A DNA stretch of 64,000 bases, from contig JUHI01000003.1 of the NCBI GenBank assembly GCA_000799755.1, positions 310,001-374,000 of the forward strand, written 5' to 3'. Both the position numbers and the translations under genes were made by a program. Each line of letters starts with the position of its first letter. Positions within the stretch are counted from its first letter, which is position 1. The stretch is from Martinezella tropici (GTDB lineage: Bacteria; Pseudomonadota; Alphaproteobacteria; Rhizobiales; Rhizobiaceae). The notes under the pieces are model-generated. The model saw only the letters and a program-made list of their open reading frames with translations. It had not been told where the DNA came from and searched no databases. Shown here one piece after another: positions 8,763 to 17,743 of the stretch.

Positions 8763-9702
8763 GATCGCCTCCCTTTTCCCGAACCTCACCCTCGTAATAG
8801 ACCCACGCGGCGGACCAGCGCATGACAAGCAGGCTGAGCGCGAGCACGATGAGGAACATCACCCATGAGCCTGCAGCCGCGTAACCCATGTCGAAATATT
8901 TGAACGCATTGTCGTAGATATACATGGCGAAGAAGTAGGTGGAGCCCAACGGGCCGCCCTTGGTCAGAAGTAGCGCGATCGTCAATTGCTGGAAAGCCGC
9001 GATGATCGAGGTGATGAAGGTGAAAAGAAGCATCGGCCCAAGCATCGGCAGGGTGATGAACAGCATTTGTGCCCAACCCGGCACGCCCGAAACCGTCGCG
9101 GCTTCATAAAGCTCCTTCGGGATCGCCTTCAGACCGGTCAGAAGGATCAGCATCGTGCCGCCGAAACCCCAGAGGCTGGCGATAAGGATCGCAATGATCG
9201 CAAGGCCGGGATCTCCGAGCCAGTTCGGCCCGTCGATACCGACAAGCGACAGCATGAAGTTCAAGAGACCGTATTGCCGGCTGTAGATCCAGCTCCAGAT
9301 CGTCACAAGGGCAACACCGGAGATGACACTCGGCAGGTAGAAAGCCGTACGGAAAAAGCCGCTTCCCACGGTCGCATGATGCAACATCAATGCGACCAGA
9401 AACGAAATGACGATGTTGAACGGCACATAGATCGCCGCGAACTTCACCGTGATCCAGAGACTGTCCCAGAACTGGGGATCGTCAAACAGCATCGTCTGGT
9501 AATTCTTGAGGCCGACGAATGTGCGCGCACCCACGACGGGCCAATCGTAAAAGCTCATCGTCAGCGAGAAGAGCAGCGGGCCGAGCGTGAAGAACAGGAA
9601 TCCCAGTATCCACGGGGAGATGAAGAGATAGGCCGGCAGGTGATCGAAAAATGCCGATCGTCGCTTCGGCACTGCCGGCGTCAGGACGTCCGATTGGGTC
9701 AT
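8755..9702 (-). CDS. Sugar ABC transporter permease (CUT1, MalF type)
   Basis: A 315-residue membrane protein of the UgpA/MalF group: a short polar N terminus, AYLFISPWILGFLFFTLGP as first helix, SLTMSFYDWPVVG, and the EAA loop ELYEAATVSGVPGWAQMLFI near residue 215. The start at 9702 (MTQSDVLTP) is preceded by GGGAG at good spacing; an in-frame ATG two codons upstream is also possible. It lies 20 bp after the binding protein gene and overlaps the next permease. Role: one half of the translocation channel. Confidence 0.92.
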   Translation of the reverse strand: MTQSDVLTPAVPKRRSAFFDHLPAYLFISPWILGFLFFTLGPLLFSLTMSFYDWPVVGARTFVGLKNYQTMLFDDPQFWDSLWITVKFAAIYVPFNIVISFLVALMLHHATVGSGFFRTAFYLPSVISGVALVTIWSWIYSRQYGLLNFMLSLVGIDGPNWLGDPGLAIIAILIASLWGFGGTMLILLTGLKAIPKELYEAATVSGVPGWAQMLFITLPMLGPMLLFTFITSIIAAFQQLTIALLLTKGGPLGSTYFFAMYIYDNAFKYFDMGYAAAGSWVMFLIVLALSLLVMRWSAAWVYYEGEVREKGGDHA

Positions 9703-9722
9703 ATCCATCTCCCGGCCCCGCC

Positions 9723-10955
9723 TTACTTCAGGAACCGTTGCGAACGCTTCACGGCATCGTCGAGATGCTGTTTGGCATTGCCCTGGTCGATCATCGTCGC
9801 CTCGATGGCACGGGCGAGATTGTCCTGGATCTTGCCCCAATTCTGGTTCTTCAGGAACGCGTGCGTCTGTTCACCCGAAACCGCGAGAATATCGAAGAAC
9901 GGCTTGTAGATCGGGTCCTTCGTCATGCCCTTTGCCTCGGCGACGCTGGTGCGCACCGGAAGATCGTTGGTGCGCATGGCGATCGCTTCCGGCGAGGAGA
10001 AGAACTTGACGAATTCCCAGGCGAGGTCCGGATGGGCAGCATCCTTGGCGATCGAAATCGCCGATACGCCAACGGCCGAGTGCGCAACCTTGTCGCCGAA
10101 CTTCGGCAGCGGCGCCACGCCATAGTGGAAGCCGGCCGCGTCTATTCCGGCCTTAGACCACATGGCGCTCTGGAACATGGCGATCTTGCCGTCCTTGAAC
10201 AGAGTCAGGCCGGTGGTATCGTCGCCGACATTCAAGGTGACGGCCTCTTCCTTCTTCGCCATGTCGGCGAACATGTCGAGCACTTCGGCGGCAGCATCGC
10301 TGTTCATGTATCCGTCGATCGTCTTGCCGTCGTCGGAGATGTATTTGGTGCCGTTCGACCAGAGAAACTGCTCGAAATCATAGGGGTCCGGCTTAGCATC
10401 GACGGCAAAGCCGTAGATCTTCCTGTCCTTGTCGCGGAATTTGGCCGCCTTGGCACGCAGATCGTTCCACGTCCAGCCGTCCTTCGGCTCCTCGACACCG
10501 GCGGCCTTGAACATGTCCTTGTTGTAGAACACGACCTGCGTCGTAAAACCGGCCGGCATGCCGTAGGTCTTGCCGTCGACCCGCGTCGTATTCATCAAGC
10601 CCTTCGGAAAATCGTCCGGCTTGATCTCGGCGGCATCACGGGCGATGAGCTCGTCGAGCGACAACAGCGACGTGTAGTACTGCGGAAAGTTCCACATATA
10701 CATGACATCCGGCGGATTGCCGGCACCGAAAGCCGCGACCAGTTTCTGGTCGAAGCCATCGGCATAGGGTTCCACCTGCACCTTCACGCCGGGATGCGCC
10801 TCTTCAAACTTGTTGGCGATCTTCTGCTCGATCGATAGGCTCTCTCCCGAATCCCAGGTCGCAAATCGCAGAACCTGATCGGCCCGCGCCGCCGAGCCGC
10901 CGGCAAGCACTAGGGCGATCAGCGAATTGACAAAGATCTTCGCACTCTTCTTCAT
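9723..10955 (-). CDS. Sugar ABC transporter periplasmic binding protein (family 1)
   Basis: A 410-residue secreted protein. The signal peptide is MKKSAKIFVNSLIALVLAGG up to SAARADQ. The mature part is a family 1 (CUT1) sugar binding protein: FATWDSGESLSIEQKIANKF, a GNPPDVMYMWN ligand-site segment, and WEFVKFFSSPEAIAMR near residue 320. It delivers an oligosaccharide or polyol to the two permeases encoded downstream. It is second in the operon, 33 bp after the ATPase gene. Similar proteins bind alpha-glucosides, trehalose or sugar alcohols; the adjoining GH63-like hydrolase favours an alpha-glucoside. Confidence 0.92.
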   Translation of the reverse strand: MKKSAKIFVNSLIALVLAGGSAARADQVLRFATWDSGESLSIEQKIANKFEEAHPGVKVQVEPYADGFDQKLVAAFGAGNPPDVMYMWNFPQYYTSLLSLDELIARDAAEIKPDDFPKGLMNTTRVDGKTYGMPAGFTTQVVFYNKDMFKAAGVEEPKDGWTWNDLRAKAAKFRDKDRKIYGFAVDAKPDPYDFEQFLWSNGTKYISDDGKTIDGYMNSDAAAEVLDMFADMAKKEEAVTLNVGDDTTGLTLFKDGKIAMFQSAMWSKAGIDAAGFHYGVAPLPKFGDKVAHSAVGVSAISIAKDAAHPDLAWEFVKFFSSPEAIAMRTNDLPVRTSVAEAKGMTKDPIYKPFFDILAVSGEQTHAFLKNQNWGKIQDNLARAIEATMIDQGNAKQHLDDAVKRSQRFLK

Positions 10956-10988
10956 TCCTCTACTCCCACTCCTCTTTTCTACTGCGGA

Positions 10989-12134
<1,146 letters not shown>

Positions 12135-12169
12135 CGGCTTCCTCCCTGTCGGCGATGCGAGCGCTTGTT

Positions 12170-12197
12170 AAACGTTTATATCAAAATAAAAACGTTT
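12170..12197. promoter_or_regulatory. Paired LacI-type operator sites before the sugar operon
   Basis: AAACGTTT occurs at 12170-12177 (in TTAAACGTTTATA) and 12190-12197 (in AAAAACGTTTAAC), centres 20 bp apart, upstream of the operon's first ATG at 12134. The surrounding 40 bp are AT-rich and fit a promoter. The sequence and spacing match the pair at 5049-5077. Confidence 0.65.
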
Positions 12198-12300
12198 AAC
12201 TTCTTTGTAAAGAGGCTTCGCCGACGTTTTTGCGATGAGTGTGGACGAAGGGTGGGATAGTCGCTGCTGTCGAGATTTATGTGGGACGAGTTTTTCTCGC

Positions 12301-12331
12301 TTGAGCCGGACCTAAGGTCATACCTTATGGA
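12301..12331 (+). promoter_or_regulatory. Candidate MerR-type promoter with operator in the spacer
   Basis: A perfect inverted repeat TAAGGT-CAT-ACCTTA lies at 12313-12327, between a possible -35 (TTGAGC, 12301-12306) and a weak -10 (TATGGA, 12326-12331), which would give the overlong 19-bp spacer typical of MerR-activated promoters. It is 25 bp upstream of the MerR gene, so autoregulation is the simplest reading. The -10 match is poor. Confidence 0.5.
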
Positions 12332-12352
12332 AGATTCCCGAAGGAGCTTTCG

Positions 12353-13432
12353 ATGTCAGGACACGCCCGCGACGAAGTTTTGGTCACTGCCTTGGAATGC
12401 GCCGAGCGCACGGGAATAACCATTCGGGCATTGCGGCTCTACGAGCAGCACGGCTTGATTGCCCCGCGCCGCACCTCGAAACAATGGCGTCTTTATGGGC
12501 GTGACGAGATTGCGCGCCTGAACGAAATTCTCGCCCTAAAAACACTCGGCCTCAGCCTCCGCGATATCGCAAGGCTCCTTCGAAACCACCCGACGGACCT
12601 GACCCATACACTGACACTTCAACGCGGCGCCCTGGAGGAAACCCGAAAGCGCGCCGAGCATGGCTTGCAGGTGATAGCCGCACTGCAGTCGAAAATCGGC
12701 TCGGGAGCCACCGTCTCAGTCGACGATCTCATTCATTTGGCAAGAGAGACCAACATGACCGAAACATCAAAGGATACGCGCGCCTGGCGCAGCTATGAAC
12801 AGATGCGCCCGAGAATCGAAACTGTAATCAATCCCAACTTGCTTGGCGATTACGCAGGCGCCTACTCCACCGAGGACGGGACGATTTCGATCGTTTCCGA
12901 GCGAAACGGCAGGCTCTTCTATCGTATCGTTGGACAGCATGACATCGAGATCCTACCGGAGGGTGAAAGCCAGTTCTTCATGAAGGAACTGCCGGTGCAG
13001 ATCACGTTCGAGCGAGACAATGGCGAAGTCAGAAATCTGATTCATCACCAGAACGGTTTTGAGGATCATGCCGAAAAGATGAATCCGGAGCAGGCGCTGT
13101 CCATCGAAGACGAGGTGAGACAGCGCATGGAACATCAAACGCCCATGCCTGATGGCGAACACATTTTGCGACGTGTGATCGAGGAGCATGCACGCGGAAA
13201 GCCGGATATCACCGGCATGTCTCCCGGGCTGGCGGTACTTGCCAGTGAGCAGAAGAATCACATTCAAAGCGAGCTCGAAAAGGCGGGGCCCGTGAAGGAG
13301 CTGTCGTTCAAAGGCGTTTCGCATGGCCTCGACATTTACGACGTCAAATTTGAAAACGCCAAGATGGAATGGGGCTTTGCCCGAACCTTCAAGGGAAAGA
13401 TCAGCCATCTCTATCTGAGGCCCACCTTTTAA
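12353..13432 (+). CDS. MerR-family regulator with DUF3471-like C-terminal extension
   Basis: A 359-residue protein, about three times the size of a simple MerR protein. Residues 10-80 are a MerR winged helix (ALECAERTGITIRALRLYEQ, then RLYGRDEIARLNEILALKTLGLSL), followed by a coiled-coil stretch to about 125. Residues 155-245 resemble the DUF3471-type domain found after beta-lactamase-like hydrolases (GDYAGAYSTEDGTISIVSE). The end (from about 265, IEEHARGKPDITGMSPGLA) resembles another small domain often carried by such hydrolases. These could form a ligand sensor. The start follows AAGGAG at 8 bp. It is flanked upstream by its own probable operator and downstream by a convergent terminator hairpin. 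Inducer and targets other than itself are unknown. Confidence 0.85.
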   Translation: MSGHARDEVLVTALECAERTGITIRALRLYEQHGLIAPRRTSKQWRLYGRDEIARLNEILALKTLGLSLRDIARLLRNHPTDLTHTLTLQRGALEETRKRAEHGLQVIAALQSKIGSGATVSVDDLIHLARETNMTETSKDTRAWRSYEQMRPRIETVINPNLLGDYAGAYSTEDGTISIVSERNGRLFYRIVGQHDIEILPEGESQFFMKELPVQITFERDNGEVRNLIHHQNGFEDHAEKMNPEQALSIEDEVRQRMEHQTPMPDGEHILRRVIEEHARGKPDITGMSPGLAVLASEQKNHIQSELEKAGPVKELSFKGVSHGLDIYDVKFENAKMEWGFARTFKGKISHLYLRPTF

Positions 13433-13452
13433 GGCGGCCTTTTAGAGGTTAC

Positions 13453-13479
13453 CTGGCCGGCGCCATCGACGCCGGCCAG
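13453..13479. terminator. Bidirectional stem-loop between convergent genes
   Basis: CTGGCCGGCG (13453-13462) and CGCCGGCCAG (13470-13479) form a perfect 10-bp stem with a 7-base loop, placed between the ends of the MerR gene (+) and the aminotransferase gene (-). There is no clear T-tract on either strand, so termination efficiency is uncertain. Confidence 0.55.
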
Positions 13480-13491
13480 TCCTAGACATTA

Positions 13492-14826
13492 TCAGGCTGC
13501 CCGCTTCAGCGCATCGCCGAGCACGGAGACGATCGTCTCGATCTCGGCGCGCTCGATGATGAGCGGCGGAGAGAGGGCGATGATATCGCCCGTGACGCGG
13601 ATCAGCAGGCCCTTTTGGAAGCAGTCGACGAAGACGTCGTAGGCGCGCGCGCCGGGAGCGCCATCGCGCGGTGCAAGTTCGACGGCGCCGACGAGGCCGA
13701 GATTGCGGATGTCGACCACATGCGGCAGGCCCTTCAGCGAATGCAGCGCCGTCTGCCAATCATCCGCCAATTCGGCTGCGCGGGTGAGCAGGCCCTCTTC
13801 CTCGTAGATTTCCATGGTCGCAAGGCCGGCAGCGCAGGCGACCGGATGCCCCGAATAGGTATAGCCGTGGAAAAGTTCGATCTGGTTTTCCGGGCCGGTC
13901 ATCAGCCCATCATAAACCTTGCGGCTGGCAAAGACGGCACCCATCGGTATCGTGCCGTTGGTGATGCCCTTGGCGGTCGTGATGAGATCGGGAACGACGC
14001 CGAAATAATCGGTCGCGAACGGCGTGCCCAAGCGGCCGAAGCCGGTGATCACTTCGTCGAAGATCAACAGGATACCGTATTTATCAGCGATGGCGCGAAG
14101 CCGCTCCAGATATCCTTTCGGCGGCAGAATGACGCCGGCCGAACCAGACATCGGCTCGACGATGACGGCGGCGATCGTTTCAGCACCGTGCAGCGCGACA
14201 AGGCGCTCCAGATCCTCGGCAAGTTCGATACCATGAGCGGGCAGGCCCTTGCTGAACGCGTTGCGCTCAATGTCTAGCGTGTGGCGCATGTGGTCGGCGG
14301 GGATTTGCGGGAAGACGCGGCGGTTGTTGACCAGGCCGCCGACGGAAATGCCGCCGAAGCCGACGCCATGATAGCCTTTCTCGCGGCCGATGATGCGGGT
14401 GCGCGTGCCCTGCCCGATCGCGCGTTGATAGGCGATGGCAATCTTGAGTGCTGTATCGACGGATTCGGAACCCGAGCCGGTGAAGAACACGCGGTCAAGC
14501 CCGGCCTCGGGCCCGCCCGGCGCATGCGCGGCAAGCTTTGCCGCAAAATCGAAAGCGATCGGATGGCCCATCTGGAAAGTCGGAGCAAAATCCATCGTCG
14601 CCAGCTGGCGCTCAACCGCCTGCGCGATCTTCTTGCGGCCATGGCCGGCGTTGACGCACCAGAGGCCCGCCGTTCCGTCGAGCACCTTGCTGCCGTCGAC
14701 GTCGGTGTAATACATGCCATCAGCGGCGGCGAGCAGCCGAGGTGCTGCCTTGAACTGCCGGTTTGCGGTAAACGGCATCCAGAAATTGTCGAGAACCGGG
14801 GTGTTGGGATGGGTAATCTTGTCCAT
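13492..14826 (-). CDS. Class III omega-aminotransferase, beta-alanine:pyruvate type
   Basis: A 444-residue PLP enzyme. Key residues are visible: GSGSESVDTALKIA (phosphate-binding region, about 117), EKGYHG (about 149), the PLP-ring aspartate in DEVITGFGR (D257), and the Schiff-base lysine in TTAKGITNG (K286). The N-terminal DNFWMPFTANRQFK is characteristic of beta-alanine:pyruvate aminotransferases, which convert omega-amino acids or amines to semialdehydes using pyruvate. The start at 14826 follows TTGGAGG; a longer frame to 14895 lacks a good ribosome site. It is divergent from an XRE-cupin regulator across a 143-bp gap with a 24-bp imperfect palindrome, so it is probably controlled by it. 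Substrate (beta-alanine, taurine, GABA or a polyamine product) is not settled. Confidence 0.88.
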   Translation of the reverse strand: MDKITHPNTPVLDNFWMPFTANRQFKAAPRLLAAADGMYYTDVDGSKVLDGTAGLWCVNAGHGRKKIAQAVERQLATMDFAPTFQMGHPIAFDFAAKLAAHAPGGPEAGLDRVFFTGSGSESVDTALKIAIAYQRAIGQGTRTRIIGREKGYHGVGFGGISVGGLVNNRRVFPQIPADHMRHTLDIERNAFSKGLPAHGIELAEDLERLVALHGAETIAAVIVEPMSGSAGVILPPKGYLERLRAIADKYGILLIFDEVITGFGRLGTPFATDYFGVVPDLITTAKGITNGTIPMGAVFASRKVYDGLMTGPENQIELFHGYTYSGHPVACAAGLATMEIYEEEGLLTRAAELADDWQTALHSLKGLPHVVDIRNLGLVGAVELAPRDGAPGARAYDVFVDCFQKGLLIRVTGDIIALSPPLIIERAEIETIVSVLGDALKRAA

Positions 14827-14928
14827 TGTCGCCTCCAATACGCTTTCCCTGACATCAGCGATTTTCGTGTCCCGAACAAGTCCTTTTCTTGTCAACTTTA
14901 AGCCATTGATTTTGCTTCGCCAGCATGT

Positions 14929-14952
14929 GATGTTTTCGATATTTCGAACATC
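14929..14952. promoter_or_regulatory. Inverted repeat in the aminotransferase / XRE-cupin divergent promoter
   Basis: GATGTT (14929-14934) and AACATC (14947-14952) flank a partly symmetric TCGATATTTCG core. The repeat sits 18 bp upstream of the regulator's ATG, a position suited to autorepression and to control of the divergent aminotransferase. Assignment is inference from position. Confidence 0.5.
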
Positions 14953-14969
14953 TGAAACTCGAGGCCACG

Positions 14970-15518
14970 ATGTCCGTCGATATCGGCAATCGCCTGCGTC
15001 ATCTGCGCCTGGCGCGCAATCTTTCCCAACGCGAGCTGGCGAAGCGCGCAGGCGTCACCAATTCGACAATTTCACTGATCGAATCCAATTCGGCCAATCC
15101 GTCCGTCGGCGCGCTGAAGCGGATTCTCGATGGCATCCCCATCGGCCTTGCCGAGTTCTTCGCCTTTGAACCGGAAGCGCCGAAGAAGGCCTTCTATGCG
15201 GCGGAGGAATTGATCGAAATCGGCAAGGGCCCGATTTCCTATCGCCAGATCGGCGAAAGCCTCTTCGGCCGCAGCCTGCAGATTCTGAAGGAGTGCTATC
15301 AACCCGGCGCCGATACCGGCAAGGTGCCGCTGGTGCATGAGGGGGAGGAAGGCGGCATCGTGCTGTCCGGCCGCCTGGAGGTGACCGTCGATGACGAACG
15401 CCGCATTCTCGGCCCCGGCGATGCTTATTATTTCGAAAGCCGCCGCCCGCATCGCTTCCGCTGTGTCGGCCCGGTGCCCTGCGAGGTCATCAGCGCCTGC
15501 ACGCCGCCGAGCTTTTAG
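14970..15518 (+). CDS. XRE-family regulator with cupin sensor domain (PuuR type)
   Basis: A 182-residue regulator. Residues 6-60 are an XRE helix-turn-helix (LRHLRLARNLSQRELAKRAG, TNSTISLIESNSANPSVG). Residues 105-178 form a small cupin barrel (VHEGEEGGIVLSGRLEV, GDAYYFESRRPHRF). This architecture is shared by regulators of polyamine and amino-acid catabolism, such as PuuR, which release DNA on binding the small-molecule substrate. Divergent transcription from an omega-aminotransferase fits that role: the aminotransferase's substrate would be the inducer. The gene ends 12 bp from the convergent epimerase-like gene. Confidence 0.9.
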   Translation: MSVDIGNRLRHLRLARNLSQRELAKRAGVTNSTISLIESNSANPSVGALKRILDGIPIGLAEFFAFEPEAPKKAFYAAEELIEIGKGPISYRQIGESLFGRSLQILKECYQPGADTGKVPLVHEGEEGGIVLSGRLEVTVDDERRILGPGDAYYFESRRPHRFRCVGPVPCEVISACTPPSF

Positions 15519-15530
15519 TGGCCGTGATCG

Positions 15531-16331
15531 TCACGCCTCCCAGACACCGTGAAAAACCGATTGGACAGGTCCCTTGAGCGATACGCCGCCGGCACCATTC
15601 CATGTAACCGTCAAGGAGCCGCCGTCGCATTCGACCGCCACGGTATCTTGCAACAGGCCGCGACGAATGCCGTTGACCACGGCGCCGCAGGCACAGGATC
15701 CAGAGCCGGACGAAATGCCACCGCCGCGCTCCCATATTCGCAGCCGAATCCGCTCAGGATTGATCACCTGCACGAAATGCACGTTGGTTCCCATTGGAAA
15801 GAGAGAATGCCTTTCGATTTCCGGTCCTCGCGCCTCGATTTGAACGGCTTCCGCGTCCTCGACAAAATGGGTGCAATGCGGATTTCCCATGCTGCAAGCG
15901 GCCGGGCTGCCATCCAGTGGCAGTCTCAAAGTGTCCGCCTCACGAGCAAGCGGGACGTCAGCCCAGTGAAGAAGGGGGTCGCCCATATCAACCGCTATCA
16001 GGCCATCCTCCGCCTGTTTGCAGGTCAGAAGTCCGCGTTCGGTTCTTACGGTCACGCACGAAGACTGCATTTCTCGCATTAGCTTCCATGCCACCCCGCG
16101 CGTGGCGCTGCCGCAGGCATCCAGCGTCGAGCCGTCGGGATTCCAGAACATGAGACGAGCGTCCGCATCCTCGCAATCGGTCATGACGGCGAGCTGATTG
16201 AACCCGACCCCGCGATTGCGATCGCCCAAGCGCCTGACGATCCCGGCATTGATGAATGGCTGCTCTCCACGGCAATCGACAATGACGAAGTCGTCTCCGT
16301 TGGCATGCATTTTCTCAAAGCCAAATGACAT
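15531..16331 (-). CDS. Diaminopimelate-epimerase-like protein lacking the second catalytic Cys
   Basis: A 266-residue DapF-fold protein. The first half-site is intact: NPDGSTLDACGSATR places the catalytic cysteine at C73. GNPHCTHFV (about 150) and the IWERGGG segment (200-205) are also conserved. In the second half-site, where DapF normally has ERGxGETxACGxGACA, this protein reads ERGGGISSGSGSCACG, so the catalytic cysteine aligns with S210; nearby C213 and C215 remain. The opening MHANGDDF also differs from the usual GNDF. It may be a racemase/epimerase acting on another amino acid, a one-cysteine variant, or inactive. It stands alone between convergent XRE-cupin and co-directional monooxygenase genes, 73 bp after the latter. 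It is unlikely to be the housekeeping DapF. Confidence 0.75.
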   Translation of the reverse strand: MSFGFEKMHANGDDFVIVDCRGEQPFINAGIVRRLGDRNRGVGFNQLAVMTDCEDADARLMFWNPDGSTLDACGSATRGVAWKLMREMQSSCVTVRTERGLLTCKQAEDGLIAVDMGDPLLHWADVPLAREADTLRLPLDGSPAACSMGNPHCTHFVEDAEAVQIEARGPEIERHSLFPMGTNVHFVQVINPERIRLRIWERGGGISSGSGSCACGAVVNGIRRGLLQDTVAVECDGGSLTVTWNGAGGVSLKGPVQSVFHGVWEA

Positions 16332-16404
16332 TTGGTCGTCCGATTTCCATCCCGCTCCGCAACTTGCAACTTGAGGCCTAGCCTACCCCTCAAGTCGATC
16401 GGCG

Positions 16405-17724
16405 TCACGCCGTCGGCGAAAGATGCCGCAGCGCTCGGCGATCCTCCAACGGCTCGGGCAGGCCGAGGTTAGCGCGCAGGGTCGCGCCGACATACTCCCG
16501 GCGATAGACACCACGCTCCTGCAGGAGCGGCACGATCTTCTCGACGAATTCGTCGAATCCGCCCGGCGTCAGATGCGGGGCGAAGACGAAACCGTCCGCC
16601 GCGTCGGCCTGTACGTAACGATTGATCTCGTCAGCAATGCTTTCAGGCGTTCCGACGAACTGCTTTCTGCCGGTGACGCGGATTGCCAGCTCTCGGATGC
16701 TGAGACGATCCCGCTCGGCAATTTCGCGCCACTGCCGCGCCGTCTCCAATCGCCCCTTGGTATCCTTGTTGGTGGTGCGTCCGTGAGACAGGCGCTCGGC
16801 GGAAACATCAGGCTCGACCTCCGGCAGCGGCCCTTCCGGGTCGTAGCTCGAAAGATCTTTGTTCCAGACCTGCTCGAGAAACGCGATCGCGCCTTTGGGA
16901 CTGACCTGCTGCCGTCGTATCGCCTTCAGCTTCTCGTCGGCATCTGCCTGTGTATCTCCGATGACGAAATTGGCCCCCGGGAGGATTTTCAAGGCATCCG
17001 GACTGCGACCGTATTTTGCCAGACGCTTCTTCACGTCCTGGTAAAAAGCCTGCCCCGCTTCAAGCGAGCCGTGACGGGAATAGATCAAGTCCGCATGGCT
17101 TGCAGCAAATTCTCTTCCCTGATCGGAATCTCCGGCCTGAGCTATCACAGGAGCACCTTGCGGCAACGGCCCGAGGTCGGATCGGCCGTCAATATCGAAG
17201 TATCTGGACCGGATCGAAAACTCCCTGCCACTCCAGATGCTTTGTGCCGCGTCGACGAAGCCGCGAGCACGTTCATAGCGCTCTTCGTAGGGGAGATGAT
17301 CTCCACGGCGAAAATTCGCGCCCGTAAAAGCGTCAGGCGACGTCACGACATTCCAGCCGGCGCGCCCAGCGGAAAGTATATCCAGCGTCGCCAATTGCCG
17401 GGCCAATGCATAGGGTTCGTTGAATGTGGTCGTCAGCGTGCCGATCAAACCGACATGTTCGGTGATCGCGGCAAGCGCCGTCAGAATTGCAAGCGTGTTC
17501 GGGCGACCGGCGACATCCAGTTCGTAAAAACGCCCCTTCTGCTCGCGAATGCGCAAGCCCTCGGCCAGAAACATGAAATCGAATTTTCCTTGCTCCACCG
17601 TCTCGACAAAGTGACGGAAGGACGAAAACTCGATCTGGCTTCCGGCCGCCGGATCGCTCCAGACGGTGAAATTGTTGACCCCTGGAAATTGTGCGCCAAG
17701 AATGACCTGTTTCTTCTTCGTCAT
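16405..17724 (-). CDS. FMN-dependent monooxygenase, NtaA/SnaA/DszA type
   Basis: A 439-residue luciferase-like (LLM) oxygenase of the nitrilotriacetate monooxygenase group. Diagnostic segments: QGKFDFMFLAEGLRIRE, a GLIGTLTTTFNEPYALARQL stretch, and SAGRAGWNVVTSPD (about residue 125), all family hallmarks. It would use reduced FMN from a separate reductase to oxidise an N- or S-substituted small molecule. The start at 17724 follows AAGGAG at 8 bp; a start at 17787 would overlap the previous gene. It is the third gene of a minus-strand set with another LLM oxygenase and an acetyltransferase, similar in make-up to Bacillus ytmI-ytmO-ytnJ, which degrades S-modified cysteines; that link is inference. 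Confidence 0.87.
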   Translation of the reverse strand: MTKKKQVILGAQFPGVNNFTVWSDPAAGSQIEFSSFRHFVETVEQGKFDFMFLAEGLRIREQKGRFYELDVAGRPNTLAILTALAAITEHVGLIGTLTTTFNEPYALARQLATLDILSAGRAGWNVVTSPDAFTGANFRRGDHLPYEERYERARGFVDAAQSIWSGREFSIRSRYFDIDGRSDLGPLPQGAPVIAQAGDSDQGREFAASHADLIYSRHGSLEAGQAFYQDVKKRLAKYGRSPDALKILPGANFVIGDTQADADEKLKAIRRQQVSPKGAIAFLEQVWNKDLSSYDPEGPLPEVEPDVSAERLSHGRTTNKDTKGRLETARQWREIAERDRLSIRELAIRVTGRKQFVGTPESIADEINRYVQADAADGFVFAPHLTPGGFDEFVEKIVPLLQERGVYRREYVGATLRANLGLPEPLEDRRALRHLSPTA

Positions 17725-17743
17725 GCGAGAGCTCCTTGGAAAT

